Counted from the first letter of the stretch, positions 44,831 through 56,643 are shown. The stretch: 64,000 bases of DNA from Nilaparvata lugens (GCF_014356525.2 NC_052505.1:51898970-51962969), one strand, 5' to 3'. Program-made: numbers and translations. The notes: generated by a model from the sequence alone, not told the origin.

Positions 44831-46413
44831 TTCATTGATAGGAACTGAGAGAGACCTAAAAAACTATTTTCATTATTTGATCTAGTATCAGGATTGGAAG
44901 AATTAACAGTTCCTGAGTAAACTCTGGACGTAGGAGTGTGGAGATCGTCGCTCACTCGGTGGAAATTCAACTCTCCAAGTCGAACACTGGAAGGTGTTCC
45001 ATCAAGATCAATGATGGAATGTTCTACAGCCAATGAGGTTGAAGCTGGAGTCGCGCAGTCAGGGTCTCGGACTATCACGTCCTCGTCAACACATTTATGA
45101 ATTTCCATTGGCATGGAAGGAGCATGTTTCAAGAGTCCATGATTTGTCACAATATTACAGAAAGATTTTCCAAGTGAACGCTTTCCTTTCCTTCCGTAGT
45201 GCAGGCCATGTCTCGTGAAGTGATGCCTTTGCATAACGCTACTGAAATTGTTGAATATCACCGTTGAAGTTCCATTGTAAGACGATATTCTATTCGAGAT
45301 CGACAGATTAGTGAAGTGAATTTCATCATTATGGTGCGGCTTATCATATCTAGAGGGTATTGCGCTGATAATGATATTAGTGTTCAACCCCGCACTCAGA
45401 ATCTGATCCAATCCCTGCTTTATGGTGAGATGACCTGGCTCATAACCAGCAAAGTCATTCGAACCCGCCATCACAATAACATAATCAGATTTCGTTAAAT
45501 CTTTCACGAACTGCAATCCATTCGCAAAAACTTGTTTCAATTGAGCTCCTGGCAGACAATAAACAAAAATTTCAAAATTAGGGTACAATCTGCTCATAAA
45601 GTTTTGCATATTTCTCCCCTGGCTATCAGCAAGGACCACAATACGGTTTTTCTTTGATGACAAGGAGGATGATTTCATGGAATTCGGCTTCTTAGAATGA
45701 GAGTCACTTCTATGCACGTGAGCTCTCACTTTGAATCTATGCCCATCAACAGGTTGGAGTGACTCGCCATTGTTATCTTGAAGCGAAGAGAAACGATTTG
45801 ATGTTTCTACACCATAGATATCAGAAATTATTGATGATCCAGACCTAAAAGTTGACTTGGAGGTCTTGAACTCTGTTGGAATAGTTTTCGTCTTTTTTAA
45901 TAACAGTAACTCGTAATCCAAATTTTCAATCATGTCAGCTGCTTGCCGTGCATCTCTCTCTAAAATATTTATGATAGCATCTTTCGATGAAATTTCTAGT
46001 TTCAACTCATTGACAGTCGCATTCTCTGAATTAAGCTTTTCCTTGAGCTCTCTGATTTCAGCATCAGCCCTCTCTTCATTACAAATCGAATCATCGAAAT
46101 CACACTTCCTATTCGTTTTCTCTTTTAGAAGTGATTTTTCCAGAGTCATAATTTCAGCTGCCATATCCGTTAAATTTTTTGTCAGATCGCTGTTGACTTT
46201 TATTGCAGCGTCATATTTACTCAATAATGTCGTGACAACTGGTATTAAGTCTATAACCGCCTCTATGGAAAACTTCTCCGAAATGATTTCTAAACTCGCA
46301 TGTAGATTGACGGCAATCTCAATCACTGTACTGTCAATTAAGCCCTCCTTTAAATTGTTGAGATTACTCTCCATCTGATTTTTAAAAATATTACGTTTAT
46401 TCCGTGACATCAT
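44818..46413 (-). CDS. CR1-like LINE ORF1 with coiled coil and SGNH esterase domain
   Basis: 531 codons, open. Residues about 60-175 are rich in Lys, Glu and Leu heptads (AEIRELKEKLNSENATVNEL), predicting a coiled coil. Residues about 255-425 form an SGNH/GDSL-like hydrolase: VVLADSQGR (Ser264, block I), PGAQL (288-292, block II), MAGSNDF (Asn319, block III) and RHGLHYGRKGKR (His405, block V). Esterase domains of this kind are known from ORF1 proteins of CR1-type LINEs and are thought to assist membrane or RNP interactions. The Asp of the usual DxxH motif is replaced by His402. The first two codons are ATG-ATG. It overlaps the following ORF2 and is on the same strand. The ORF appears intact although ORF2 is split. 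Confidence 0.9.
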   Translation of the reverse strand: MMSRNKRNIFKNQMESNLNNLKEGLIDSTVIEIAVNLHASLEIISEKFSIEAVIDLIPVVTTLLSKYDAAIKVNSDLTKNLTDMAAEIMTLEKSLLKEKTNRKCDFDDSICNEERADAEIRELKEKLNSENATVNELKLEISSKDAIINILERDARQAADMIENLDYELLLLKKTKTIPTEFKTSKSTFRSGSSIISDIYGVETSNRFSSLQDNNGESLQPVDGHRFKVRAHVHRSDSHSKKPNSMKSSSLSSKKNRIVVLADSQGRNMQNFMSRLYPNFEIFVYCLPGAQLKQVFANGLQFVKDLTKSDYVIVMAGSNDFAGYEPGHLTIKQGLDQILSAGLNTNIIISAIPSRYDKPHHNDEIHFTNLSISNRISSYNGTSTVIFNNFSSVMQRHHFTRHGLHYGRKGKRSLGKSFCNIVTNHGLLKHAPSMPMEIHKCVDEDVIVRDPDCATPASTSLAVEHSIIDLDGTPSSVRLGELNFHRVSDDLHTPTSRVYSGTVNSSNPDTRSNNENSFLGLSQFLSMNNSI

Positions 46414-47228
46414 TATAATACCAAGTATATATAGGAAATTATATAGAAGGGAAAATAAGTGCCTAGAGGGCTTTCAAGGCAGGATGGAAAGGTAGCCCCT
46501 GACAGAGACGGGAAAAGAGGGTGGAAAAGTGATTGAGAATCGGAATAATAACAATTGAACTATTTAACGATGACGGAAAGTTGACTATTGTTCGAATAAA
46601 ATGTTTCAGGAGTTGTTATCAGGCAGTTGTCAAAAAGCAAAACAACTTTGAAAAGAGAGCATCGGATGATAAAGTTTTATCATTCGTTAATAATGATCAG
46701 TAAATAATCAATCATCATTCAACTATTATTTTTGAGAACTAGAGAGAGCTGCTCATCCAGGTTATATGATACTGTATTGTCAGTTACACGTTGCGCTTAA
46801 AACGAAAAACAACCAAAATTACGTCAGTTGGTATCACTGCTGTATCACAGTTCAACGATACAGTAAATTATTATTGCAACAAGTTGATCAATGAGATTGA
46901 ATAGAGAGATACAGTGTAAATATGAACCGTTAAAATTGGGAATCCTTCCTGTATCTGAAAAAATGGCGTTTAAAAGTTCTTCTACAAGAGATGCAAACGC
47001 TTTACAGTTAAATGCAGATTCTACTCACGGTATTATACACTTCCAAAACACAAAATCGAACACTTATCAATACTGACTTCACTCATGCTAGAAAATTTAT
47101 GTATTGTATGTAAAATATCAACAAATTACTTGAAAATCCACAGAGCCGGTACACAATACACCCAAACTGTGCAAGCCAGGCTTGCCAACCCCAATTAGTA
47201 TAATTTAGTATTATTAGTACCCCAAAAT
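46414..47228. other. 5' region of the CR1-like LINE and intergenic DNA
   Basis: Upstream of ORF1 there may be the LINE 5' UTR, but its end cannot be fixed. No further coding frame is recognised before the next RT relic. Confidence 0.35.
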
Positions 47229-47354
47229 AGTATTCATTTGAAAGAGCGGCGCTTTTAAATTTAACACAGGTGTCAAACAAGGCGATGGACTATCTGCAAT
47301 TTTATCCAATATTGCATTGCATAGAGCTATTGAAGGAATAGACAGAAGAAATAT
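47229..47354 (+). repeat. 126-bp direct repeat of an RT segment, copy 1
   Basis: Identical or almost identical to 47583-47708 (start AGTATTCATTTGAAAGAGCG, end GACAGAAGAAATAT). It encodes FNTGVKQGDGLSAILSNIAL, an RT motif. After it, 228 bp of unrelated AT-rich sequence intervene before the second copy. It is either a local duplication or the result of an insertion with duplication. Confidence 0.9.
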
Positions 47355-47582
47355 GTTTATACTACACGTTTTTTGTCCAATTTTGAGTCCAAAATATTTA
47401 TAAACTAGGAATTTAGAATTTAGGAAAGTTGAAAACCAAATTAAATAATAATACTTCACTTGGTACAGTAAATAAATAAATAATAATATATGAATATTAT
47501 TATTATTCACCCCAGAATTCGTCAAGAATCTAACTATTTCTCAGAAATTTCCTTACTACATGAACAGTCAATCATTTTTATT

Positions 47583-47800
47583 AGTATTCATTTGAAAGAG
47601 CGGCGCTTTTAAATTTAACACAGGTGTCAAACAAGGCGATGGACTATCTGCAATTTTATCCAATATTGCATTGCATAGAGCTATTGAAGGAATAGACAGA
47701 AGAAATATTTTTCACCGAATTTATCAGGTATGTACATATGCGAACGATGTAGCAATAATTGCAAGAAGGAAAGATGTCCTTCAGGAAACTTATTTGTTGC

Positions 47801-47856
<56 letters not shown>

Positions 47857-48565
47857 GCGGAAAATATTGAGTTGATAGTAAATGATAGTAAATCGAGGTA
47901 AATGAAGAAATCAAGCAGTCACGCAAGAAGAGTTCCACAAAATCTCAGAATTGGTCAGAAAATCTTTCAAGGTGTAAGGAACTTCAGTTACTTGGGGGTT
48001 TAATTAAATAACGAAAACAAGATGAGTTACAGCATAAAGCAAAGAGTATTGGCTAGAAATAGAGCATACTTCAGTAACTTGGAACTTCTGAAGAACAGGC
48101 TCATATATGTAGAAATAAAAAACTAAAAATATATGAAAGCCTGATTCGACCTGTTGTAACGTACGGCTGTGAATCTTGGACGTTAACAAAAGAAGACAAG
48201 AATAATTTAGGCGTTTTTGAAAGGAAAATTCTGAGAAAGATTCATGGTCCTGTTAAAGAAGGAGAGGAGTGTTGAAGAAGAACCAATTTAGAGGTCAACG
48301 CCGAAAAAAGGCCGAAATATTGTAAAATTTATAAAGAAGTAACGGCTTGGACATATCTGTAGTATGAATGAGAACAGAATGTCTAGAATAATATTTAAGG
48401 AGAGGATACATTCAAGAAGAAAGAGATGAAGACCAAGAATAAGGTGGGACGAAGAAGGAAGAGACAATCACCAAAAATGGGATGTAGAGGATGGAAACGA
48501 ATGACAGAGGGCCAAGACGAGTAGAGAGCTGTAATAGAGGCGGCCAAAGCTCATATTCGGCTGTA
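47583..48565 (+). pseudogene. Decayed LINE ORF2 (RT and C-terminal part)
   Basis: Begins with the second copy of the 126-bp block, reading FNTGVKQGDGLSAILSNIAL. It then reads QVCTYANDVAIIARRKDVLQ, where YADD has become YAND, and is disrupted by a GA microsatellite. Downstream, in shifted frames, it reads KLKIYESLIRPVVTYGCESW, TLTKEDKNNLGVFERKILRK and GRPRIRWDEE-like residues near 48430-48470, and WR.VIEAAKAHIRL at 48515-48565. This is the typical C-terminal region of an insect LINE family. Frameshifts and stops make it non-functional. Confidence 0.82.
47804..47864. repeat. (GA)n microsatellite inside the RT relic
   Basis: About 30 GA units (with one GGAGA step) sit after ETYLLLE, where the family normally continues with E and A-rich helical sequence. 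The tract keeps the frame for a while and gives an Arg/Glu repeat. Confidence 0.9.
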
Positions 48566-51290
48566 GTGCGAAAAAAATCATTTGAATCTAATCTCCGAAA
48601 TCTATCTCATTATTGATCTAATAGGGATTTTTGCTATTTTTACACTTCTTGAATCCATATATCTTTCAAGTTTTTCTTCTCTTCAGTTATCATGTGAGTA
48701 TAAATTTTGATATTAAGATACAAAGCTGAGGATGAAAGAATGGTAGAAAATTCAGGTGGTTTGAAGACAAGGGATAAGGGATTAGATGTAATCAACTCCA
48801 TGCGGCTGTTTGATGAGTTGGCACACGCTATACTCTGCCGAATAGTCGTTTAAGGTGGAGTGTGCTATATTGATACACCCCCCACACTCAACCCTAATCC
48901 AACTTAACTGAACTTCATCGAATCTGTAAATTATGATAGACGAAGACCTCTTCTGGAATGTAATTCCATGCGAGCTGAAAAACGCAGGAATTACTAGTTG
49001 ATTTTTCGATTTAGGATTAGCACTATACTGAATAAGTTTCAAAATAGTTGACCTTAACTTGTGCAACATTTAACAAAATTGATGACCATTTTTTTAGTTT
49101 TCAGGCAAAATGAGATGAATAAGTTATTAGATTTGTAGAAAAACGTATTCAAAGTTTCAAAAGTTAATTTTGTTCGAAGAAAAATCACATACATTTTTTC
49201 ATAGTACAGTATTAATAATATTATTTTCACCTCTGTCTTCGAAGAATTTGTTACGAGTTGAATTTGTGTCCTATAACACATTTCTAAAATTAGATGAATT
49301 TTTCACTCATTCTCAATAATTATTGCTTGATGAATATTATTCACAATGCTTAAATATACCATAAAATAAGCTTCAATCAAACTATCTGTTAGTTATTAAT
49401 TAGAAAATGAAGTCAGCGTTTGAATGCAGAGCTAACTTCATTAAAACAATCGAGTTGATAGTTTGAAACTCTCTGATAGACATTGTATCAAAACATTCTA
49501 AGATACGAATAGAAACGTTATCAAATGATTGATAGAAGCCGGATTCTCGTGACATTCTCATAAGAATGGAATCGTCGTATAAGATCTAAGTAGCTACATG
49601 ATACGTGTATAGAGAGTAGCATACTTGACGAATTGAAGGCGCAAGACTCCACTGGAAGCCACTAACAAATTCAGCTGGAGGAACCAATCTACATGTCCAA
49701 AAGCTCTGAAAATGTCATCAGAACATATTTACTATTAATAAGTAGATTCAGGAGGTGAATAAAAATTCATTCTCCAACTAAATAAATCCAGCCCACTGGA
49801 AATATTACCAAAACTTTTTCAATTTGAAGTAAGGAAAATGAAAGAGAAATCAACTAATCATTGTTATATTGGTCATATTGTTAAATAAACCTGTTTCCAA
49901 TAATATAAAAAGTCTCAATAAATAGTCTAGTATATTTTGATGGAAATTCTATTTCTCTTTCAAGACATGAATAATGTTATTATCGTTTATTCGCAGGCAT
50001 AAACCATTTATTATTCAAGAAGCATGAGAACATTACTTTTCTTACGACTGTAATACATCAAGAATATTGGTACTTGAAAAGCTACCACTCGTAAAGAACA
50101 ATAAAATAGTATGAAGCGAATAAAGGTTGTAGTAAAACCCTTGGAACGCGATAAAAGCAATATAGGGTTAAGTGGAAGTGTGATTTTTCATATTTGTGAG
50201 CAATAAAAGGAGCGTAAAGGAAAATATTCTATTGTGAAATCCACTCTGAGCTACTAGCTATCCTCTTGAATAGACTCAGTTCTACCCATTCAATCAATAC
50301 TGTCAGTTTAAAGTGAACAGTCCAAATAACGAATAAATCTGTGGAAAAAAAAGAATCGTACAAGAAAGAAGGCAATCTGCAACTAATAAATTATTATTCA
50401 TAACTTAGTAATGAGATAATTGAAGCATCAAATAGAGCTATAAACATTATATCCAAAGTTGATATCCATTATGATTAAATGTTGAAATAACGATTCAAGA
50501 TAAAGTTTCAACTTTACTGGTATAAAATAATATTATAATATTTCCATGGAATCCGTACGCTTTATCATAAGTAGTCTACCGTAGTCTTACCGTAGTCTGA
50601 ATCATAACTCTGAACTCATATAGTTATGGCTTATTCTATCAAAATGTGAATCATTTTGAATTTAAACAACCAGCAGTTACAAATTGGCTTCAGCTTTGAC
50701 TATTCAAACAGCCCTTATTAACAAGGAAATTAGAATAGTGATAATAATAATAATAATAATAATAATAATTTTTTTCCTTTTTTTCCTTTTTCCTTCGTCC
50801 TGGTACCCCCAGAAGAAGGGAGTTTATTATAGAAAATATAAAAAACAAAAATGAAAAATACACTTATAAAAAGAAATCTTACAAACAAAACAAATGAAGA
50901 ATAAAAAAAAAGCCAGAATGACAAAAGATAAGAAGATTCCCTTTCAGTAGAACATTTCAAATATTATAAACCAGACGAATTATAAATTCTCCAAAACCTT
51001 CTAATGAAGGTTTTACTGGAGGAGTCAAGTTTTACATTATATTAAAAAAAACCATAGAAATAGTACATTGATATAATCAATCAGTGATCCCAAAATAATA
51101 ATTTTCAATTTAAATCATATCAAAAGAGAAATAGTTGTCAATCTTGGGTAGAAAAAAAATTAATTGATACATTGATAATAATTCATTTAATTGTATTGTG
51201 TAGCAATAAAATAATAAAACAATGGGATTTCAGTTGTTGCTTATCACAAACAATAATACACAAGAAATAAAGTCGGTATACGGGCGAAAG
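48566..51290. other. AT-rich intergenic DNA
   Basis: No recognisable gene. A (TAA)n run is at 50741-50770. The short ORFs (for example 48782-49069 and 50730-50960 on the minus strand) have no known domain. The second is dominated by low-complexity Leu/Phe sequence from the TAA and T-rich tracts. Confidence 0.5.
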
Positions 51291-51738
51291 TTTTACGTGA
51301 CAACGACTTTGAGTGGTAAAATAATTTTAATGTGAATATTCATTCGTATAGTAGGAAGAAGGATGAAATAATAACTCACAATGAGAGTGAGTGAGAGGCA
51401 CGCGTCCCTTCCACTCGGGCATGGTTAGCCCGCGCCCACCTAAGAGCGAGAGAGACAACCATTGACTTGACATTTTGAATTAGTGGCGCAGTCGCAGGAG
51501 ATTGCTTGCGGCTCCTGCGCAGGTTGACTGCTCAGTTTCACTCTCTCTCCAGGTGAATGCCTTCGGCTGCTGCGGCGCGTTGCTCGCCACTGCTCCTATT
51601 CGTGCTCTTTCCAGACGACCGTGAACCGAAACGAACGCTCTCACTCGCTCTCATTGTGAGCGCATAACGTGGGAACGTAACGCAGTTTCTTGAAATGTCT
51701 CCCGGCAAACCAATTTATTAGACGTTGTCACGTCAAAA
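51291..51738. mobile_element. GC-rich repeat with ACGTGACAACG inverted termini
   Basis: The left terminus TTTTACGTGACAACG (51291-51305) and right terminus ACGTTGTCACGTCAAAA (51722-51738) are inverted. A second inverted pair lies inside: ACTCACAATGAGAGTGAGTG (from 51374) against CACTCGCTCTCATTGTGAG near 51642-51661. The middle, with CAGTCGCAGG, GCTGCTGCGGCGCG and GCTCCTATTCG, is much more GC-rich than its surroundings. No transposase frame. It resembles a widely distributed short insect element, but I cannot name it. Confidence 0.6.
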
Positions 51739-51812
51739 ATATATTAAAAAAAGAAAGAATTTATAAAGATCATTCAAATTCACTCAAATTATTTAACAGA
51801 AAGTTAAAACTA

Positions 51813-51826
51813 TAATAATAATAATA

Positions 51827-51889
<63 letters not shown>
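51813..51889. repeat. (TAA)n microsatellite
   Basis: About 25 TAA/ATA units. It abuts the 3' end of the minus-strand LINE fragment that starts at about 51890, so it may have grown from the A/T-rich tail of that element. Confidence 0.95.
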
Positions 51890-51890
<1 letters not shown>

Positions 51891-52992
51891 TTAATTTCAA
51901 TTTATTTCATTTAAAGTTACATAGTATCATATACATACAGTGTTTTGTTGCTCCTCTAGCTTAGAGCTAATTGAGGAGTATTCAAATTTCATACTACATC
52001 ATAATTATAGTTATACATTCCATAATAACACTACAAATGAAAATTTTTGTAAAGTGTTCAATAAACTAAATTGAAAGTCTATTATAGTTTCTATCTGGGA
52101 TTTGATATTAAAGTTCTAATTTCTATCACTTGAATCACAACATTAGTCACTCTATATTCTACTAAATCGGTGATCAACCTTGCAGACATTATTGTCTCTT
52201 GCATTTAGGTGGCTGTGAACAGCTGACTAGCTGAACCAACATGCACATCAACAACACACACACAGTCATAGAATACAAAAACATAACCTATCCTCCAAAA
52301 AAACATTTATTAGCCTATACTACAAACTGTAATATACACTCTCTTAATCATTTTCAACTGCTTCTAAAGCACTTTTTTGTTTACAATATTAAAATCATTC
52401 TTATTTATTTATTCATCCATAGTTTTTTCTTTTCCATTTCCCATTGTACAGTGCAGTTTATTATTGTCTACTATGTGCAAACTAACCTATCTACTAACTA
52501 ACCTATTAGAATATTATCAATAATCTTCAACATAATATCTCTATTCAAACAATTCCTATAAAATAATTCTTAAGTTTAGTTTTTATTTCATTTCTTTATA
52601 ATTTTTTCAATTCTGTTGGCAAATCGTTCAACAGGTAAGGGATTCTGTATTTTAATAGGTTCTTACCATAATTATTATTATAACGCTGTGCTTTAAATAG
52701 CCTATTTCTCAAACCATAACTTATTTCGTTTATTTCCCTTAATTCATCTACAAAATAATGTCTGGACAAATCAGTGTATTTTGCGAGAGATTCTGGTGTC
52801 ATACCCAATATTCCAAGCTCGACTCCATTAAATAATGTATTTGCTACTCTTCTAACTACATCATACAACGGCTGTCTCAAATACACTGGTGCTAAACTAT
52901 GAATTGTAATACCATAGAATATTATACTTTGAATCATAGAGAAATAGATAATTCTTTTAATATTTATTGGAAAACAGTGGCTAATTCTAGAG
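51890..52992 (-). pseudogene. 5'-truncated relative of the intact LINE (C-terminal ORF2 and 3' UTR)
   Basis: The minus-strand reading from about 52990 to 52596 (INIKRIIYFSMIQSIIFYGI, YTDLSRHYFVDELREINEIS, RIPYLLNDLPTELKKL) matches residues about 843-966 of the ORF2 at 39158-42118, at perhaps 60% identity. The 3' UTR ends in AATTGAAATTAAATT (about 51890-51905, minus strand) and keeps the hairpin CCTCTAGCTTAGAGCTAATT, equivalent to that near 38905. The RT core is absent, so this is a dead 5'-truncated copy of a sister subfamily. Confidence 0.88.
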
Positions 52993-53012
52993 CAATAATA
53001 ATAATAATAATA

Positions 53013-53042
<30 letters not shown>
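52993..53042. repeat. (TAA)n microsatellite at the truncated end of the LINE fragment
   Basis: About 16 units of AAT with one ATAATAT interruption, exactly at the 5' truncation point of the minus-strand LINE copy. Confidence 0.93.
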
Positions 53043-53043
<1 letters not shown>

Positions 53044-53239
53044 GGTAGCATTATAATACTTTAGATTGTTATTGAAACAATTATTCATTCAATCTATAGG
53101 AGTCAAATTGTAGCTCTAGAGTATAATAATGTACAACCTATTAAATAACTATTGGAGAGTGTTTTTATTTTATAAATAAAATAGCAAGAGATAATTATTT
53201 ATAAATCAAAAGAAAATAATATATTTATTTTAAGAAAAA

Positions 53240-53547
53240 ATCACTCAAAATTGTTTGACAATTCAAAGTGAATAGTGAGTTGTGTTATTTCTGGCTCTAA
53301 ATTTTGTCAAATTACGCAAAAATGTTTCAATTAATGGTGATTTGAGTGTGATATTTTTGGTTTTTAACCGTCAAAATTTAAAATTCTTAGTTTTCGTTGT
53401 TTTTAAGTAAAAATGAACTAAATTCTAGGAAAGTGAAACCATAAACCCATTTCGAACATTTAAAATGTTATCTAAATTTAGGAGAGAAATAGTACAAGGA
53501 GTATCCTTAGTTTTTCTCTCCCAATCAGTGCTACTTTGTAAAAATTA
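53240..53547 (+). mobile_element. 3' end of a non-LTR element preceding the TAAA array
   Basis: Contains GTTGTGTTATTTCTGGCTCTAA (similar to 22990-23000), then the stem AGGAGAGAAATAG...TTTTTCTCTCCC (53480-53523), and then a tail that runs into the (TAAA)n array. It has the same layout as the tails at 22887-23214 and 35390-35765. No coding part. Confidence 0.55.
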
Positions 53548-53607
53548 TAAATAAATAAATAAAAAATAAATAAATAAATAAATAATAAATAAATAATAAA
53601 TAAATAA

Positions 53608-53690
<83 letters not shown>

Positions 53691-53700
53691 AAATAAATAA

Positions 53701-53732
<32 letters not shown>

Positions 53733-53759
53733 AAATAAATAAATAAATGAATAAATGAA

Positions 53760-53822
<63 letters not shown>
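53548..53822. repeat. (TAAA)n array, about 275 bp
   Basis: Long AAATAAAT array with a few AATAATAAAT slips and two AATGAATA variants. It begins right where the retroposon 3' tail is expected, so it is probably an expanded tail. The minus-strand ORF through it is pure Leu/Tyr/Ile/Phe repeat and is not a gene. Confidence 0.95.
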
Positions 53823-55929
53823 ATATAATAAAATGATAGTGTCACGGTGACATTCGCCAAACAGCTTTGATGAGCAACTTTCTATACTAATAAGCTAAAA
53901 ATTACAACTACCCACCTTTTTTGGCTGTTGAAATAACAACAAAATCTATGATATATTCATTTATTAAGATCCAGACCGACAAACAGTTGTAAATGGTTTT
54001 CGAATAACCTATAACAGCATAATGAATGTTTGTTCACAATAAGGGTTAGTTTCTCGATGCAAACTGAGCCAGCTACCTTATCAGTCAGCTGATAACCGGC
54101 ATGTCTGTTTCTAGTTGCTGACTGCTTGCTTCGATTTTCAATTTATTATATTTGTTTATTGTACACTCTGACCTGCTGAAAAATCTGTTCATTGTTCCCC
54201 TATATTTGTTTTGCTTGTTTTCTCATTTTTATTTGTAAAATTATTTATTCTATATGGCACACCTGAGCACATTTTCTTCATTTGTAGCCATCCTATTGGT
54301 AGATTTGTTTTTCTGACCAGTGATTGGTCATTAACTGGTCATGTGACCTTTTCTTCCCCAAACCTAGCTTCTCAATTTCGGAGAAGAAGGAGAGAGAGAT
54401 TAACTGAGCATTCCAATGGAGAGTCGTTTGTAACTCCTATTTGTTATTTTTTCCGTTTTAAATGTTTCATTGTTAAATTTATGAATTGCTAAATTCAATC
54501 AATGTAGAGTTCCCGTAACGTTAGAATTTAATTTGATTGCCAAGTCTCAGTTAAAAAGAAGTTATTAATTATTAAAATCGCGAGCCAAATAATGAAGCCT
54601 AATATGATGCCATGCAGCCTGACGAAAGATGCCAGCCATGCAGTGAACAAATCTTCATGAGTGAGTGCGTGTATATTATGGGCCCATATAAATGTGAGTG
54701 ATTTATAATATTATTACTTCAAAATCTCTTCGAATCAATTTTCCATAGACAAACTGGTATATCGTTAAAATTCTGACGTTACACTGTCCAAACTTGAGTC
54801 GGGCAACCCTTGGGTGAAAGCACTACATGCTCATCCTTAATAAATTTATAAACTTGAAAGAACTCTTTAAAATTCAAATTATATTGTTTATGGGCTTAAC
54901 CCTTCATTATCAAATTCATTTATTAATTATTGAACAAACAATATTCTTATATGATTTAGTAAATTTAAATAAATGCAACTTGTCATCACATGTTGTTCAT
55001 TAGTGACCCTGTGTTCGACCTTGCTTATAGCTTATTTATTTGCTAATATAATTTTCATTTCAGAGGTCAATAGTAACCCATCATCGAGTTACTTGATCCT
55101 GAGGAAATATAGTACAATTAATCCTTTGATTAATTGTCAGGAAAATAATCTAGTATACTCTAGACATTTTTTCCTATTTCGTGTGACAAGGGTACTTCCC
55201 AAAACAGGAGTTAACCCTCGGATAAGTGCCGTCACCGACAGGAGACTGGTATAACCATCACAATAGTTACAGGGTTGTGAGTTCTGCTTTGGAATAGCTT
55301 GATCGATATATTGTTGAATTATTTATTATTATGATTATGAAGACTAATAATGAATCAGAAAGTGGAAAGTACTGGATGAATATAATTGGAAGCTCTATAT
55401 TATAAAATTGTTTGTTGGTGTAGTTAAAACCGCCCACATCAATCTTCAGCTACAAAACTAACACAAGAAGAAACCAGATAGCCAAGAAAATTTTACAAGT
55501 CACATCATAGAATTTGAAGCAAATTTGATAAGAAGACAAATAAAAACAGTATAATCAACAAAATACTGACCTGCCTAAATAAATTTAATATTGGAGTGTC
55601 ACCTCATGTCACCAAATTTGATTTTTAATATGCCCTAGCTGATAGATACCTGCAACAAACCAAGGAACAATTTTTAATTATTTGTTTTCTCTCTATTTAT
55701 CGATTTTAAAAGGCCACAAGATAGGATATTTGGAATAAAATAAGATAATTACCTTTAAATGTAGAAATAGCAGGAGTTAGGTTAACTTGAACCAAAGAAT
55801 GAGAAATTGTGACGTGATACTGTAGATTGCCAATGCCAACCAGATCAAAAGCATATAGCCTGTAATAAATTAAATTTGTATAGCCTAAGCAAGCAAAATC
55901 GCTAATTAGAAGGATTTTATAGGTCTCGA
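53823..55929. other. Intergenic DNA without recognised gene
   Basis: Two 93-codon plus-strand ORFs (54211-54492 and 54973-55254) have hydrophobic N-terminal segments but no recognised domain. The first contains an Arg-rich stretch from a GGAGAGAGAG tract. Neither has supporting context. Confidence 0.4.
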
Positions 55930-56430
55930 GCAAACAGCTGCTCTATTATCGCCGGGTGCGATAGCAACAAGTGAAAGATTAGATAATAACTGGTATCCTG
56001 GCTAAAATTAGAACAGCCAAATAGAAGAGAATTCTATTTGCTATTTATTATATTATATGAGATATTGGAATTTTGAGGCTATAATACCTACTGGTTGGCA
56101 ACCTAATAATCAATCAAGCCGTGTAATTTGAAATCTAGCCAGACACCTTGGCAAATTTTTGTTATAAACTAATAGTATTCAACTAGAGGATTTGGTAGCC
56201 ACATGGCAACTTGTTGTAAATGGAAAAACAACTTAAAAAATTCATAAAAATTTATTATATGTAATGAGCATGTACAAAACACATAAAATAAATAAAAATA
56301 TTAAGGAAGTATGATATTCAGTATGCGCATGGATACATTTATGAATTTCGGATGAACCAATCAAATTGCAGTAGTTGATGGGCGGCAATAACGAACCGAT
56401 TTAAATTTATCTATAGATTCTGACATTATT
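55930..56430 (-). repeat. Inverted partial copy of the large repeat family (core part)
   Basis: The reverse complement matches 58270-58720: GCGCATGGATACAT, TGAACCAATCAAATTGCAGTA, CCAGACACCTTGGCAAA and AACCTAATAATCAATCAAG. It lies head-to-head with the longer forward copy that follows. Confidence 0.75.
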
Positions 56431-56586
56431 TTTATAAATAACGGTTTGCCTAGCTTCGCTGCAATCGGTAAAGCATGAGTGCAAAATATATTATATTTTC
56501 AATATGATATATTATTGTTCCTTGTCTTCGATTCTTCCCAGGTCCTTGTACATAGATAATCTTGACTAACTGCGTTTTCATATGTG

Positions 56587-56587
<1 letters not shown>

Positions 56588-56643
<56 letters not shown>
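56588..56643. repeat. (TA)n microsatellite
   Basis: 28 TA units. It lies between the inverted core fragment and the left arm of the large palindrome, about 100 bp after a tRNA-like segment (56447-56485). Confidence 0.95.

Noticed and set aside
53531..53860. 109-codon Leu/Tyr/Ile/Phe repeat ORF
   Set aside because: Pure translation of the TAAA array. Also considered and rejected as a CRISPR-like array, because the unit is 4 bp with no spacers.
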